From Burkholderia multivorans ATCC BAA-247 (lineage in GTDB: Bacteria; Pseudomonadota; Gammaproteobacteria; Burkholderiales; Burkholderiaceae), in the NCBI RefSeq assembly GCF_000959525.1, contig NZ_CP009832.1, forward strand, positions 62,001-126,000: a stretch of 64,000 nucleotides of DNA. Reading direction: 5' to 3'. Below, in pieces: positions 40,683 through 52,663 of this stretch. The notes below the pieces were generated by a model, which worked only from the letters and a program-made list of their open reading frames with translations, was not told where the DNA came from and made no database searches. Each line of letters opens with the position of its first letter. The stretch's first letter is position 1. The translations under genes and the position numbers were made by a program.

Positions 40683-41813
40683 TCACACGACGTAGTCCGC
40701 CACCGTTCCCAGCTTCGTCCGCAACGCTGACACAACGGTGCCGACATCGATATCGCTGACCGCACCGCTGCTCTGGATACCGATCGACTTGCAGCGCGGC
40801 GTAAGTCGCAAGTGCATGGGCTCCGCGTGCGCAAACAGCGTGACCGAGCCGGCGTCGGTAGTGTGCGCGACATGCATCAGCCCGCCATCGCACCCCACGA
40901 ATCCTGCGCTGCGCGCGATGACCGCGCGCGATTGCAGCAGGCTCAGCTTCCCCACCAGAGAGCGCACGGTAAAGCGCGCATAGGTGTGTCGACCGATCGC
41001 GTCGGCGGCATCGCGCCCGTTGTCCGAGCCGAGCAGCAAGACGGACGGCGGGACCGCGAGATCGTCCGCCGCATCCAGTGCAGACAACAACTCGGGCCAG
41101 CGGTCATAGGTGCGCCTTGGCTCGATGCCGCCGACCGCGATGCACAGATACGGCGTTTCGGGCACGAGCGCGTCGACGCTACGCTCGGTCGGATCGCTGC
41201 AACCGAGGTAGGGCTGCGCGAGCGCGTGCAGCCGCGCAGGCGTCAGACCGAGTCCGAATACGTGATTGATCGCAGCAAAGCTGAACTGCGTCTGATTGCG
41301 ATCCGGACCGTAGAAGTAGCCGAACAGGCACGCGAACGGCAGGTGCCTGAAATGCTTGCGCTTCAATCGGATCGACGGCAGATTGAATTCGTTCAGCAGC
41401 ACCGCATCGTAGTCGCGCGCCAGCACGTCTTCCACGCGGTCGAACACATTCGCGAAAACATCGTCTTCCTCGAACAGCGGGCGCAGTTTCGGCAGCGTCA
41501 GCAGATCCGCCTTCACGCCCGTGCCGCGCAGCAGGCTTCGGCCGGCCATGTCCATGGTCGCGTCGCCGAAATTCGCCTTGCCGGTGTACAGCCACAAAAT
41601 CCGCGCATCGTTCGGCAACGTGTCGCGATAAAGCGCCGTCTGCCCACCCAGCGCGAGCGACCATCGGCGGTGAAGATATTTTTTCGCGACGGTCAACTTC
41701 GAGGCCTGCGCGAGATAGCGCGCCGGATCATGAGGCACCGATTCGTAAGGAATCGACGTAGAGCGTGCGACACAATGGTCGATCAATCGAAACATGGTTG
41801 GTATCGTTGTCAT
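40683..41813 (-). CDS. Glycosyltransferase family 9 (heptosyltransferase-like)
   Basis: This 376-residue protein resembles ADP-heptose:LPS heptosyltransferases (GT9). The C-terminal nucleotide-sugar binding half contains YLCIAVGGIEPRRTYDRWPELLSAL and the family motif FVGCDGGLMHVAHTTDAGSVTLFAH, matching GxDxGxxHLA. The N-terminal acceptor half is divergent (ARILWLYTGKANFGDATMDMAGRSLL). The start is uncertain: ATG codons at 41846, 41813 and 41795 are possible. It is a lone leftward gene divergent from the polysaccharide ligase-like gene. Likely role: sugar transfer in LPS or another surface glycan. Confidence 0.78.
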   Translation of the reverse strand: MTTIPTMFRLIDHCVARSTSIPYESVPHDPARYLAQASKLTVAKKYLHRRWSLALGGQTALYRDTLPNDARILWLYTGKANFGDATMDMAGRSLLRGTGVKADLLTLPKLRPLFEEDDVFANVFDRVEDVLARDYDAVLLNEFNLPSIRLKRKHFRHLPFACLFGYFYGPDRNQTQFSFAAINHVFGLGLTPARLHALAQPYLGCSDPTERSVDALVPETPYLCIAVGGIEPRRTYDRWPELLSALDAADDLAVPPSVLLLGSDNGRDAADAIGRHTYARFTVRSLVGKLSLLQSRAVIARSAGFVGCDGGLMHVAHTTDAGSVTLFAHAEPMHLRLTPRCKSIGIQSSGAVSDIDVGTVVSALRTKLGTVADYVV

Positions 41814-42219
41814 TTTCGTCGGCCGTGCCCGCGCCGTTGCCGACATATCGCGCCGTTTCTCGTGACGGAACGGCATCGACGGCCTTTCCCCGGGACGAAT
41901 GTCGATGCACGTGCACCATGGCGCCCGCCGCGAACGCTCCATTATAGGGGCTCGCGACACCGAACCCGCATTCTTGACCGGCGGCAGCTTCTAAAGTAAC
42001 GTCTCGCACGCCATGTCGCCGGATGGCGCAGTCAATCCAATCGACCATTTGCCGTATCCGCGCCGCATCGCGCCCGCCATCGCCTGCGATAGGCAACGCC
42101 ATCGAGGTGGCGCATGCAGCCAACGGCGCGGTTCGCCGCTTGCCGGCAAGGATCGCGCTTGCCTACGTCGACGGGGCGGTCACCAAGCCAATCTCAATTT
42201 CAGATTTCTTCCGGAGCCC

Positions 42220-43527
42220 GTGTTGAGGCGTGATTGCTTGTCGTCCCCCGCCCGGCTACCCAGTCGTGATGAACGCCCGCCGCTCGCAGCCGTCGCAGCC
42301 TACATCGTGATTGCAGCCGCCCCGCTGTTCCTCGTCACCATTCGTGGCTGGAGCAGCGCGGTCCTGTTTGTCGCGGCGCTCTGTGCCGCCGTTGCCTTGG
42401 CGCAGCGACGCGCATCGCCCTTCGTCGCAGTCGCGGAACGGCCGGCCACGATGCGCATGGCGATCGTGCTGCTGCTTCCGGTCGCATCGATCCTGATCAG
42501 CTCGGCTTTCCGCGGCAAATTCGCCGCACCGATGTTCGACAGCCCGTCCCGCTTCGCCGCCGCGATCCCGATTCTGCTGCTGGTCGTGCACTATCGGTTC
42601 AGCGTCGGCCGGTGGCTGCAGTACACGATTCCGCTCGGGCTGGTCGTCACGTTCGTGCAGCTCCACTTCTTCGAAGGCCCCCATTTCTGGGACGGCGACC
42701 GGATGGCGACGTACTTCGCGGATCCGCTGACGTTCGGTCAATACATGATGACGCTCGGACTGATGAGCCTCGCGTCGATCAATCTGTTCGGCAAGGACCG
42801 CCCGCCGCTGATCGCGTTCAAGTGCGCGGCTGCCGCGCTCGGGTTCTATCTGTCGATTCGCTCGGGCAGCCGCACCGGCTGGCTGGCGATGCCGATCGTG
42901 ATCGCCTATCTCGCGCTGCCGCGGCATCGCCAATTGCGCGCACGCAACGTCGCGTTGGCACTCGGCGTCGTGGCCGTGCTACTGGTTTCCAGCTACGAGT
43001 TCTCGCAGACGGTCCGCGACCGCATCGACGCCGCGCAGCAAGACTACGCGAGCTACCACTTTTCGGGCATTGCGCCCGACACGTCCGCGGGGCTGCGCAT
43101 CACCTTCCTGCGCATTGGCACCTATCTCGCGGCGACGCATCCGCTCGGCGGACTCGGAGACACGGGTTTCGAGTCGGCGCTGAAGGCGCCCGAACTCGCG
43201 GCATTCGCTTCTCCGTATGCGCGCAGCTTCGCCCTGCATGCGGGCTTTCACAACGAGCTGATGACGAATGCGGTACGCTCCGGCATCTGGGGGATCCTGT
43301 CGACGCTCGCCTTGTTCATCGTACCGATGGTCATTTTCGTGCGGGCCATCCGCTCGCCCGACCGCGATCGCGTCGCCAATGGCACGATGGGCCTCGTGTT
43401 CATGATCTGCCAGATTGTGAGCGGCATGACGACCGAGGTGTTCAACCTCAAATTTACGGCCAGCTTCAGTGCGATTTTCATCGCAGCGTTGTGCGGTGCC
43501 TCGATCATTCGCTATGGAAAAGAATAA
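42220..43527 (+). CDS. O-antigen ligase / polymerase family membrane protein
   Basis: This protein of about 435 residues has ten or more hydrophobic segments and the Wzy_C/WaaL-type periplasmic region at about 265-340. The motif SIRSGSRTGWLAMPIVIAYL and the FHNELMTNAVRSGIWGIL loop with conserved His are typical. It probably joins O-antigen to lipid A-core or polymerises repeat units in the inner membrane. The GTG at 42220 with CCGGAG upstream is the chosen start; other starts are possible. The last 14 bases overlap the glycosyltransferase gene. Confidence 0.82.
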   Translation: MLRRDCLSSPARLPSRDERPPLAAVAAYIVIAAAPLFLVTIRGWSSAVLFVAALCAAVALAQRRASPFVAVAERPATMRMAIVLLLPVASILISSAFRGKFAAPMFDSPSRFAAAIPILLLVVHYRFSVGRWLQYTIPLGLVVTFVQLHFFEGPHFWDGDRMATYFADPLTFGQYMMTLGLMSLASINLFGKDRPPLIAFKCAAAALGFYLSIRSGSRTGWLAMPIVIAYLALPRHRQLRARNVALALGVVAVLLVSSYEFSQTVRDRIDAAQQDYASYHFSGIAPDTSAGLRITFLRIGTYLAATHPLGGLGDTGFESALKAPELAAFASPYARSFALHAGFHNELMTNAVRSGIWGILSTLALFIVPMVIFVRAIRSPDRDRVANGTMGLVFMICQIVSGMTTEVFNLKFTASFSAIFIAALCGASIIRYGKE

Positions 43528-44338
43528 ATACTCGATTACGTTCGCCTGCTACAACCAGGTCGAATATACGAAGAAGTGCATCGACAGCATGCTGAAACAT
43601 GGCACGCCGCTCGATCGCGTCGTCGCCGTCGATAACGCGTCGAGCGACGATACGCTCGAGTATCTGAAGAGCCTGCCGCTCGGCGGCGTCATCCACAATG
43701 CCGAGAATCTCGGGTGCGGGATCGCATGGAACCAGGGCGCACTGCATCAACAGGCCGAGTGGACCGTCGTCATGAACAATGACGTGCTGGTATCCGCGGA
43801 GTGGATCGAACGACTGATCCATGCGGCGGAGAAACACAACCTGAAGGTCGCGTCGCCGGCCTTGGTCGAGGGGCCGCTCGACTACGATTTCGACGACCAG
43901 TCGCTCGTGTGGAGCGACCGCATGCGCGACACCCTTCGCGTCGGCACTCGCCATGCCGTCTGTCTCGCCGTGCATCGAAGCGTATGGCATGAGGTCGGCT
44001 ACTTCCAGCCCGTACCGAAGCTGCTCGGCTATGAGGACACGCTGTTTTTCAGCGAGCTCGACAAGGTCGGCATTCGCACTGCGATCACCGGTGCGGCGTG
44101 GCTGCACCACTACGGCTCGATCACGCAGACCGCGATGAAGCAGGAGCGCGGGCTGTCGAGCAAGCAAGGTCTCGCCAACCGAAAGAACTATCGGCTGTTG
44201 AATCAGAGCTGGCTGACGCGCAAGATGAACAAGCTCAAGCGCAACCGGATGCTGAACGCGTGGCGCGAGGCGGAACTGGCGCGCTACGGCATGACCTTGC
44301 ACGGCAAGCGCGAGGGCGGCGACTATCACTGGCTTTGA
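43514..44338 (+). CDS. Glycosyltransferase family 2
   Basis: This 274-residue inverting glycosyltransferase has a GT-A fold. The nucleotide-binding start is YSITFACYNQVEYTKKCIDSML, with VVAVDNASSDDT following. The metal-binding DxD-like site is VMNNDVLVS, and the acceptor loop carries YEDTLFFSELDKVG, a GT2 signature of acidic residues. The C-terminus is basic. It overlaps the ligase gene by 14 bp (ATG at 43514) and is probably translated with it, so both act in surface glycan synthesis. Confidence 0.88.
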   Translation: MEKNKYSITFACYNQVEYTKKCIDSMLKHGTPLDRVVAVDNASSDDTLEYLKSLPLGGVIHNAENLGCGIAWNQGALHQQAEWTVVMNNDVLVSAEWIERLIHAAEKHNLKVASPALVEGPLDYDFDDQSLVWSDRMRDTLRVGTRHAVCLAVHRSVWHEVGYFQPVPKLLGYEDTLFFSELDKVGIRTAITGAAWLHHYGSITQTAMKQERGLSSKQGLANRKNYRLLNQSWLTRKMNKLKRNRMLNAWREAELARYGMTLHGKREGGDYHWL

Positions 44339-44752
44339 CGCCGCTCGCTGTCCCTCCGAAGGCGTGTTGCTGCGGCTGACCCGCGGCTCGTCCGCTCCGC
44401 CGCAGCACGCCCTCCCACCTCCTGTACCGCGCAGCACGCCGACGATCGGCATCCCTCCGTTGGCCCCCTTTTTTTGCATCGCCGCCTCGATAGGGCACGT
44501 CGGTAAGCCACCGAACGCATTTCCCGCGCCGTTTCCGCTAGAATCCTCCGACAAATAATCACACGATCGGCGCGGGCCTTGCCGTTCCCGCGTCGGCACT
44601 GAGAGAACATGGGACGTCAGACATGGGAACATGTGAGCGGGACGCGACCATTCGGGCGGTACGGTGGCGCCGAGATCGGGCTGTCCGTCGGCGCGCGCGA
44701 CTCGGTCGCCCGCACCGCCCTCCGCCCTGCATTGCGCGAACCGGATCCGGTC
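44339..44752. other. Intergenic region, no gene recognised
   Basis: These 414 bases follow the glycosyltransferase operon. An A+T-richer stretch near 44530-44575 may carry the promoter of the DUF3592 gene. No inverted repeat with a T-tract stands out. Confidence 0.35.
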
Positions 44753-45661
44753 ATGCCGCTTAACGCGCGGATCGCGCTCGCACTCGGCATCGCGCTGCTC
44801 GTCGCGGCAGCCATCCTTGCCGTCACGGCCGGCCACGCGACCGGCCATCTGATCCGCATGCCGGGCACGGTCGTGCGCATCGTCCAGGACAGCGACGCGA
44901 TGCGCGCGTATCGGCCGATCGTCGCGTACGTCGCGGACAACGGCGAGCGTCGCGAGATCGCCGGCAGCACCGCATCGATCGTCCCCGCCTACGATATCGG
45001 CGAGCACGTCGACGTGCTGCTCGATCCGGCCCATCCGAACCGTCCCGCCACGATCGACGACTTCGCGCAGCGCTGGTTTCCGGCCTGCGCCGCGGCGCTG
45101 CTCGCGGTCGCGTCGTTTGCGATCGGCAGCCTGCTGTACGTCAACGCGCGCCGCCACGCGGCACGCGACACGATGCCGGGCGCCGCTGCGCGCCAACGCG
45201 CGCTGCAGCGCTGGGACGTCGCGGTCGTCCTGATTCCGATCGCGATCGGCACCGGCTTCCTCGCCGGCGCGGGCGCGACCGGCCTGCGTCAGTGGCAGAC
45301 CGTGCGCCATTACGCGTATGCGACGGGGCGCGTCATCGCGTTTGCGGACAACACGCACGCAGCGCACGGCGCATCAGCCTCGTCGCGCTGTGCGGCGCTC
45401 GTCGCGTTCACGGCCGACGGCGGCCGGCGGATCACGTTCCGGCAGCGCACGCCCGTCGCACATTCGCGTCTGCAGGCGGGCGAAGCCGTCACCGTGCTGT
45501 ACGACCCCGTGATGCCGGAACGCGCGATCGTCGACCGCTTCTGGGATCGCTGGGGCATCACCGCGATCCTGTTCGCGATCGGCGCGCCGTTCCTCGCGGC
45601 CGGCCTGTTCGTCGCCGCGACGCTATGGCCCGGTCAGCCGCCGTACGAGCGCGCGCACTGA
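44753..45661 (+). CDS. Membrane protein with two DUF3592 domains
   Basis: This 302-residue protein is built from two similar halves. Each has a hydrophobic helix (about 8-28 and 161-181) and a small beta domain of the DUF3592 kind (about 35-105 and 190-270). The first half has GTVVRIVQDSDAMRAYRPIVAYV, then GEHVDVLLDPAHPNRPATIDDF. The second has GRVIAFADNTHAAHG, then GEAVTVLYDPVMPERAIVDRF. Each half ends in a further membrane helix. Function of the family is unknown. An upstream in-frame ATG at 44609 was rejected because the extra residues have no DUF3592 similarity. Confidence 0.82.
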   Translation: MPLNARIALALGIALLVAAAILAVTAGHATGHLIRMPGTVVRIVQDSDAMRAYRPIVAYVADNGERREIAGSTASIVPAYDIGEHVDVLLDPAHPNRPATIDDFAQRWFPACAAALLAVASFAIGSLLYVNARRHAARDTMPGAAARQRALQRWDVAVVLIPIAIGTGFLAGAGATGLRQWQTVRHYAYATGRVIAFADNTHAAHGASASSRCAALVAFTADGGRRITFRQRTPVAHSRLQAGEAVTVLYDPVMPERAIVDRFWDRWGITAILFAIGAPFLAAGLFVAATLWPGQPPYERAH

Positions 45662-45727
45662 CTTCTTCGTGCGATCGCGCGCGCCGTCGCCCGATATGCG
45701 GCGACGGCCCGCGCGCATCGCGCCTGC

Positions 45728-47182
45728 CTACCACGGCAGCGAATACGTCTTCGTATTCGTGAAGCTCTTCATCGCCTCCTGCACACCTTCCTTGTAGCCG
45801 AGCCCCGAATCCTTCACGCCGCCGAACGGCGTCAGTTCGAGCCGGTAGCCCGGCACCTCGCGCACGTTCACGCTGCCCACCTCGAGTTCGGTGATGAAAC
45901 GCGTGATGTAGTCGAAGCGGTTCGTGCAGATCGACGACGACAACGCATAGTCGGTGCTGTTCGACATCCGGATCGCTTCGTCGATGTCGCGAAAGCGCAT
46001 GATCGGCGAGACCGGTCCGAACGTCTCGTACTTCACGAGCGGCATGTCGGGCGTTACGCGGTCGACGACCGTCGGCGAATAGAGCGCGCCGTCGCGTACA
46101 TTGCCGACCAGCAGCCGCGCGCCGCGCGCGATCGCATCGTTTACGCGCGACTCGCAGAACATCGCGGCCGCCTCGTCGATCACCGTGCCCATGTCGTTCG
46201 ACGGATCGGCCGGATTGCCGTACGACCACGCGCGCGTCTTCTCGACGACGAGCTCCGTGAAGCGATCGGCCACCGCCTCGTGCACGAGCATCCGCTTGAT
46301 CGCGGTGCAGCGCTGCCCCGAGTTCTTGTACGAGCCCGACACCGCGAGCGTGCTCGCTTCGTCGAGGTCGGCATCTTCCATCACGATGATCGGATCGTTG
46401 CCGCCGAGCTCGAGCACGGCGCGCCGATAGCCCATGCGCGATGCGATCGACTTGCCGATCGACACGCCGCCCGTGAACGTGATCAGATCGATCGCCGGAT
46501 TCGTCACGAGCTCGTCCGCGATCTCGTTCGGGTCGCCGGTGATCACCTGCAGCATCTGCGGCGGCAGGCCCGCTTCATAGAGGATGTCCGCAAACAGGTA
46601 GCACGACAGCGGCACCTTCTCCGACGGCTTCACGACGATCCGGTTGTTCGTCGCGATCGACGGCACGACCTTGTGCGCGACCTGGTTCATCGGATGGTTG
46701 AACGGCGTGATCGCCGAGATCGCGCCGAGCAGCGGCTCGCGCTGCGTGTACACGCGGCGCTTCTTGCCGTGCGGCGTCAGATCGCAGGAGAAGATCTGCC
46801 CGTCGTCCTTCAGCACTTCGCCGGCGCCGAACGTCAGCACGTCGGCCACGCGCCCCGCTTCGTAGGTCGAATCCTTGATGCACAAGCCCGCTTCCGCGGT
46901 GATCAGCGCGGCGATCTCTGCCGTGCGCGCACGCACGATGTCGGCCGCGCGACGCAGGATCGCCGCGCGTTCGTGGCGCGTGAGCGTCGGCCGATACGCG
47001 CGCGCCACCGCGAACGCGCGCCGCACGTCGTCGAGCGTCGCCTTCGGCACCGTGCCGACGAGCGTGCCGTCGTAGGGGTTGCGCACGTCGATCGTCGCGT
47101 CGCGACGAATGCGCTCGCCATCGATCCGGAGCGCTTCATGACGAACGTCGCAGGCTGCCGTCGATTCTGCAATGGCATTCAT
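45728..47182 (-). CDS. phnY: Phosphonoacetaldehyde dehydrogenase
   Basis: This 484-residue NAD-dependent aldehyde dehydrogenase oxidises phosphonoacetaldehyde to phosphonoacetate. The catalytic cysteine is in NSGQRCTAIKR and the general-base glutamate in VLELGGNDP. The fold is the standard aldehyde dehydrogenase one, and the length is normal. Its assignment to the phosphonate substrate rests on linkage: it follows phnA on the same strand (24 bp gap), opposite the 2-aminoethylphosphonate transporter and transaminase genes. PhnW, PhnY and PhnA together form a full pathway. Confidence 0.9.
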   Translation of the reverse strand: MNAIAESTAACDVRHEALRIDGERIRRDATIDVRNPYDGTLVGTVPKATLDDVRRAFAVARAYRPTLTRHERAAILRRAADIVRARTAEIAALITAEAGLCIKDSTYEAGRVADVLTFGAGEVLKDDGQIFSCDLTPHGKKRRVYTQREPLLGAISAITPFNHPMNQVAHKVVPSIATNNRIVVKPSEKVPLSCYLFADILYEAGLPPQMLQVITGDPNEIADELVTNPAIDLITFTGGVSIGKSIASRMGYRRAVLELGGNDPIIVMEDADLDEASTLAVSGSYKNSGQRCTAIKRMLVHEAVADRFTELVVEKTRAWSYGNPADPSNDMGTVIDEAAAMFCESRVNDAIARGARLLVGNVRDGALYSPTVVDRVTPDMPLVKYETFGPVSPIMRFRDIDEAIRMSNSTDYALSSSICTNRFDYITRFITELEVGSVNVREVPGYRLELTPFGGVKDSGLGYKEGVQEAMKSFTNTKTYSLPW

Positions 47183-47206
47183 GGGTGTCTCCTTCCCGAT
47201 GCGGGC

Positions 47207-48634
<1,428 letters not shown>

Positions 48635-48654
48635 TCATAGTCAAGGGGTCTGAG

Positions 48655-49710
48655 ATGAACGAAGTGCCGGTATGCAAGCGTGTGAAGGCATGGGCGGCGG
48701 GCGCGGCCCGCTGCGCCCTGGTCGCGGCGATCGCGCTCGGCGCGGCTCAGGCGGCGCACGCGAAAACGTCGCTGCTCGTCTATACCGCGCTCGAAGACGA
48801 GGCGATGAAGCCGTACAAGGATGCGTTCGAGAAAGCGAACCCCGACATCGAGATCCGCTGGGTGCGCGACTCGACCGGCTCGGTCACCGCGAAGCTGCTC
48901 GCCGAAAAGAACAATCCGCGCGCGGACGTCGTGCTCGGGCTCGCCGCGTCGAGCCTCACGCTGCTGGATCTGCAAGGCATGCTGATGCCGTATGCGCCGA
49001 AGGGCTTCGAGCAGCTCACGCGCAAATACAGCGACGCGAACAATCCGCCGCACTGGGTCGGGATGGACGTCTGGGGCGCGACGATCTGCTACAACCGCGT
49101 GGTCGGGCAGGCGAAGGGCATTCCGAAACCGACGTCGTGGGAAGACCTGACGAAGCCCGTCTACAAGGGCGCGATCGTGATGCCGAGCCCCGTGTCGTCG
49201 GGCACCGGGTATCTCGACGTGACGGCGTGGCTGCAGACGTTCGGCGAAGACCGCGGCTGGAAATTCATGGACGCGCTCGACAAGAACGTCGCGCAGTACG
49301 TGCACTCAGGCTCGAAGCCCTGCACGCTCGCGGGCACCGGCGAATTCCCGGTCGGCATCTCGTTCGAGTTTCGCGGCCACGAACTGCAGGCGCAGGGCGC
49401 GCCGATCGATCTCGTGTTCCCGAAAGAAGGGCTCGGCTGGGACATGGAAGGCACCGCGATCATGAAGACGACGAAGCAGCCCGACGCCGCGAAAAAGCTC
49501 GCCGATTTCATGGCGAGCAAGCAGGCGAACGAAATCACCGCGCGCTGGTGGGCGATCGTCGCGTATCCGGGCGTCGCGCGCAAGCTTGCCGGCATTCCGG
49601 ACAACTATGCGGATCTGCTCGTGAAGAACGACTTCGTCTGGTCCGCGAAGAACCGCACGTCGATTCTCGACACGTGGCAGAAGCGCTACGGAGCAAAAGC
49701 GCAGCAGTAA
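48655..49710 (+). CDS. phnS: 2-Aminoethylphosphonate ABC transporter substrate-binding protein
   Basis: This 351-residue periplasmic binding protein has a signal peptide at about residues 1-37 (basic start, hydrophobic core ALVAAIALGAAQ, cleavage after AHA). The mature protein shows the type 2 binding fold of iron/phosphonate-type proteins (LLVYTALEDEAMKPYKDAFEKANP at the start). The WGATICYNRVV and PSPVSSGTGYLDVTAWLQ segments are typical of PhnS. It is first of the rightward operon, with the promoter and operator about 100 bp upstream. Confidence 0.92.
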   Translation: MNEVPVCKRVKAWAAGAARCALVAAIALGAAQAAHAKTSLLVYTALEDEAMKPYKDAFEKANPDIEIRWVRDSTGSVTAKLLAEKNNPRADVVLGLAASSLTLLDLQGMLMPYAPKGFEQLTRKYSDANNPPHWVGMDVWGATICYNRVVGQAKGIPKPTSWEDLTKPVYKGAIVMPSPVSSGTGYLDVTAWLQTFGEDRGWKFMDALDKNVAQYVHSGSKPCTLAGTGEFPVGISFEFRGHELQAQGAPIDLVFPKEGLGWDMEGTAIMKTTKQPDAAKKLADFMASKQANEITARWWAIVAYPGVARKLAGIPDNYADLLVKNDFVWSAKNRTSILDTWQKRYGAKAQQ

Positions 49711-49801
49711 CGCCGCGACCCGCAGCGGGGCCGCGCCGCGCGCCGCCCCGCGTCCCTTTCCTCGTCGAACGCGGCCTGCAGGCCGCAGCGTGGAGGCGCG
49801 C

Positions 49802-50893
49802 ATGGCACCTTATCTGAGCGTAGAACGCATCGAGAAGCGGTACAACGACACGCAGGTCCTGTCCGACATCAACCTCAGCGTGATGAAGGGCGAAATGATC
49901 TGCTTCCTCGGGCCGTCCGGCTGCGGAAAGACGACGCTGCTGCGCATCATCGCGGGCCTCGAGACGCAGAACGGCGGCCACATCATGCAGGACGGCCGCG
50001 ACATCTCGCGGCTGCCGCCGCAGCTGCGCGACTACGGGATCGTCTTCCAGTCGTATGCGCTGTTTCCGAACCTCACCGTCTACGACAACGTCGCGTACGG
50101 GCTCGTCAATCGCAAGATGAAGCGCGACGCGATCCACGAACGCGTGCATACGCTGCTCGCGCTCGTCGGCCTGCCCGACAGTCATCGCAAGCATCCGGGC
50201 CAGCTGTCGGGCGGCCAGCAGCAGCGCATCGCGCTCGCACGCGCGCTCGCGACGTCGCCGGGCCTGCTGCTGCTCGACGAGCCGCTCTCGGCGCTCGACG
50301 CACGCGTGCGTGTGCGGCTGCGTCAGGAGATTCGCGCGCTGCAGCAGCGGCTCGGCGTGACGACGATCATGGTCACGCACGATCAGGAAGAAGCGCTGTC
50401 GATGGCCGATCGCATCGTCGTGATGAACCAGGGCGTGATCGAGCAGATCGGTACGCCGCTCGAGATCTACCGGCAGCCCGCGTCGCCGTTCGTCGCCGAT
50501 TTCATTGGGCGCGTCAATACGATTCCGGCCGAGGTCGCGCACGACGGCACGCTGCGCGCGGGCGGCGTCGGCATCGACTGCCGGCACGGCGCCGCACGGC
50601 CGGCGCAGGGCGCGGCCGTCTCGGTGTACGTGAGGCCCGAAGACCTGCGCATCCGCGTCGCCGGCGAAGCGGCCGACAACGTGCTCGCGGGCCGCGTCGA
50701 GAAACTCGAGTTCCTCGGCGCGTTCTGCCGCGTGAGCTTCCGGATCGATGGGCTCGACGGCCAGGAGATCGTCGCCGATCTGTCGTATCGCGACGTCGAC
50801 CGCACCGGCGTGTGCGCCGGCGCGCGCGTCGATCTCGCGCTCGATCGCGAGCATGTCCGTGTGTTCCCCGTTGCCCAGGAGCGACTGCAATGA
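49802..50893 (+). CDS. phnT: 2-Aminoethylphosphonate ABC transporter ATP-binding protein
   Basis: This 363-residue ATPase has Walker A GPSGCGKTT at about 38-46, signature LSGGQQQR and Walker B LLLLDEPLSALD, then the switch histidine in VMVTHDQEEAL-type context. A C-terminal TOBE/OB domain follows at about 250-360. The ATG at 49802 is preceded by TGGAGG; an in-frame GTG at 49790 is less likely. It energises uptake through the fused permease whose start overlaps its stop. Confidence 0.93.
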   Translation: MAPYLSVERIEKRYNDTQVLSDINLSVMKGEMICFLGPSGCGKTTLLRIIAGLETQNGGHIMQDGRDISRLPPQLRDYGIVFQSYALFPNLTVYDNVAYGLVNRKMKRDAIHERVHTLLALVGLPDSHRKHPGQLSGGQQQRIALARALATSPGLLLLDEPLSALDARVRVRLRQEIRALQQRLGVTTIMVTHDQEEALSMADRIVVMNQGVIEQIGTPLEIYRQPASPFVADFIGRVNTIPAEVAHDGTLRAGGVGIDCRHGAARPAQGAAVSVYVRPEDLRIRVAGEAADNVLAGRVEKLEFLGAFCRVSFRIDGLDGQEIVADLSYRDVDRTGVCAGARVDLALDREHVRVFPVAQERLQ

Positions 50894-52617
50894 GCGCCGT
50901 CCTCGCCGAGCGCCGCCGCGGCGCTACCGCCCCCGCCGACGTGCGGCAGATCACGCACTGGCACGATCGCGTCGCGCAGCTCGCGCTCGTCGCGATGGCC
51001 GCGCTGCTGTCACTGTTCCTGCTGCTGCCGCTCGCGCTCGTCGTGCATAAATGCTTCGTCGATGCGGACGGCCATTTCGTCGGCCTGCACAACTTCGTCA
51101 CGTATCTCGAGGACAGCGCCGTGCTGCGCTCGATGCTGCATTCGTTGACGGTCGGCGCGCTCGTCACCGCGATCGTCGTGCCGATGGCGTTCACGTTCGC
51201 CTATGCGCTCACGCGTTCGTGTATGCCGTTCAAGAATGCCGCGCGCACGATCGCGCTGCTGCCGCTGCTCGCGCCGACGCTGCTGTCTGCCGTGTCGTTC
51301 ATCTACTGGTTCGGCAACGCGGGGCTGCTCAAGCCGCTGCTGCACGGTCACTCGATCTACGGGCTGCCGGGAATCGTCGTCAGCATGGTCTACGCGTCGT
51401 TTCCGCACGTGCTGATGATCCTCGTCACCGCGCTGTCGCTCGCGGACGGGCGCCTGTACGAAGCGGCCGCCGCGATGGGCACGAGCCGCACGCGCAAGTT
51501 CTTCACGATCACGTTGCCCGGCGCGAAATACGGGCTCATCAGCGCGACGATGGTGTCGTTCACGATGTGCATCAACGACTTCGGCGTGCCGGTCGTGATC
51601 GGGGGATCGTACAACGTGCTGTCGACCGACATCTACAAGCTGATCATCGGGCTGCAGGACTTCAACCGCAGCGCGGTCGTGAGCCTGATGCTGCTGTGCC
51701 CGGCGCTCGTCGCGTTCGGCGTCGACTACTTCATCCGCCGCCGCCAGCAGTCGCAGCTCGGCGCACGCTCGACGCCGTATCAGCCGAAACCGTCGCGCGG
51801 CTTCGATCTCGCGATGTTCGCGTACTGCGCGATCGTCTGTGCGTTCTTCCTCGCGGTCGTCGGGATCGCGGTGTTCGCGTCGTTCGTGAAGTTCTGGCCG
51901 TATCAGATGAGCGTCGGGCTGCAGCACTATCGGATGGGACTCATCGCGGCCGGCATCTTCGACGCGTACAAGAACAGCCTGAAGATGGCGGCGACCGTCG
52001 CGATCGGCGGCACGATCGTCGTGTTCGGCGGCGCCTATCTGATCGAGAAGACGCGCGGCGCGCGCTGGCTGCGCGGCTTCATCAGCCTGTGCGCGATCCT
52101 GCCGATGGGTGTGCCGGGGCTCGTGCTCGGCATCAGCTACATCTTCCTGTTCAATGCGCCCGGCAATCCGCTGAGCGGGCTGTACGGCACGCTGTGGCTG
52201 CTTGCGATCGTCACCGTCGTCCACTACTACGCATCGAGCCACCTGACGGCCGTCACCGCGCTGCGGCAGATCGACGGCGAATTCGAGGCCGTGTCGGCGT
52301 CACTGAAGGTGCCGTTCTACAAGACCTTCGTGCGCGTCACGGTGCCGGTGTGCCTGCCCGCGATCCTGCTGATCGCGCGCTATCTGTTCGTGAACGGGAT
52401 GACGACCGTATCGGCCGTCGCGTTCCTCTACTCGCCGGACACGCAGCCCGCGTCGGTCGCGATCCTGAACCTCGACGATGCGGGACAGATGGGCCCGGCC
52501 GCCGCGATGGCGACGCTCGTGCTCGCGACGTCGTCGTGCGCGTGCCTGCTGTTTGCCTGCGTGTCGCACGTGCTGCTGCGTCGCACGCAGGCTTGGCGCA
52601 CACCGTATCGCCGCTGA
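50890..52617 (+). CDS. 2-Aminoethylphosphonate ABC transporter permease, PhnU-PhnV fusion type
   Basis: This 575-residue inner-membrane permease contains two complete BPD_transp_1 modules. The first (about 75-280) carries the EAA loop [22 protein letters not shown]. The second (about 360-560) carries [22 protein letters not shown]. It therefore replaces the separate PhnU and PhnV subunits, and one chain forms the whole channel. About twelve hydrophobic segments are present. The ATG overlaps the ATPase stop codon (ATGA). Confidence 0.9.
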   Translation: MSAVLAERRRGATAPADVRQITHWHDRVAQLALVAMAALLSLFLLLPLALVVHKCFVDADGHFVGLHNFVTYLEDSAVLRSMLHSLTVGALVTAIVVPMAFTFAYALTRSCMPFKNAARTIALLPLLAPTLLSAVSFIYWFGNAGLLKPLLHGHSIYGLPGIVVSMVYASFPHVLMILVTALSLADGRLYEAAAAMGTSRTRKFFTITLPGAKYGLISATMVSFTMCINDFGVPVVIGGSYNVLSTDIYKLIIGLQDFNRSAVVSLMLLCPALVAFGVDYFIRRRQQSQLGARSTPYQPKPSRGFDLAMFAYCAIVCAFFLAVVGIAVFASFVKFWPYQMSVGLQHYRMGLIAAGIFDAYKNSLKMAATVAIGGTIVVFGGAYLIEKTRGARWLRGFISLCAILPMGVPGLVLGISYIFLFNAPGNPLSGLYGTLWLLAIVTVVHYYASSHLTAVTALRQIDGEFEAVSASLKVPFYKTFVRVTVPVCLPAILLIARYLFVNGMTTVSAVAFLYSPDTQPASVAILNLDDAGQMGPAAAMATLVLATSSCACLLFACVSHVLLRRTQAWRTPYRR

Positions 52618-52663
52618 TTTCCCGATGCACCGATCCGATGCCCGACTTCCTCAAGGAGAAACC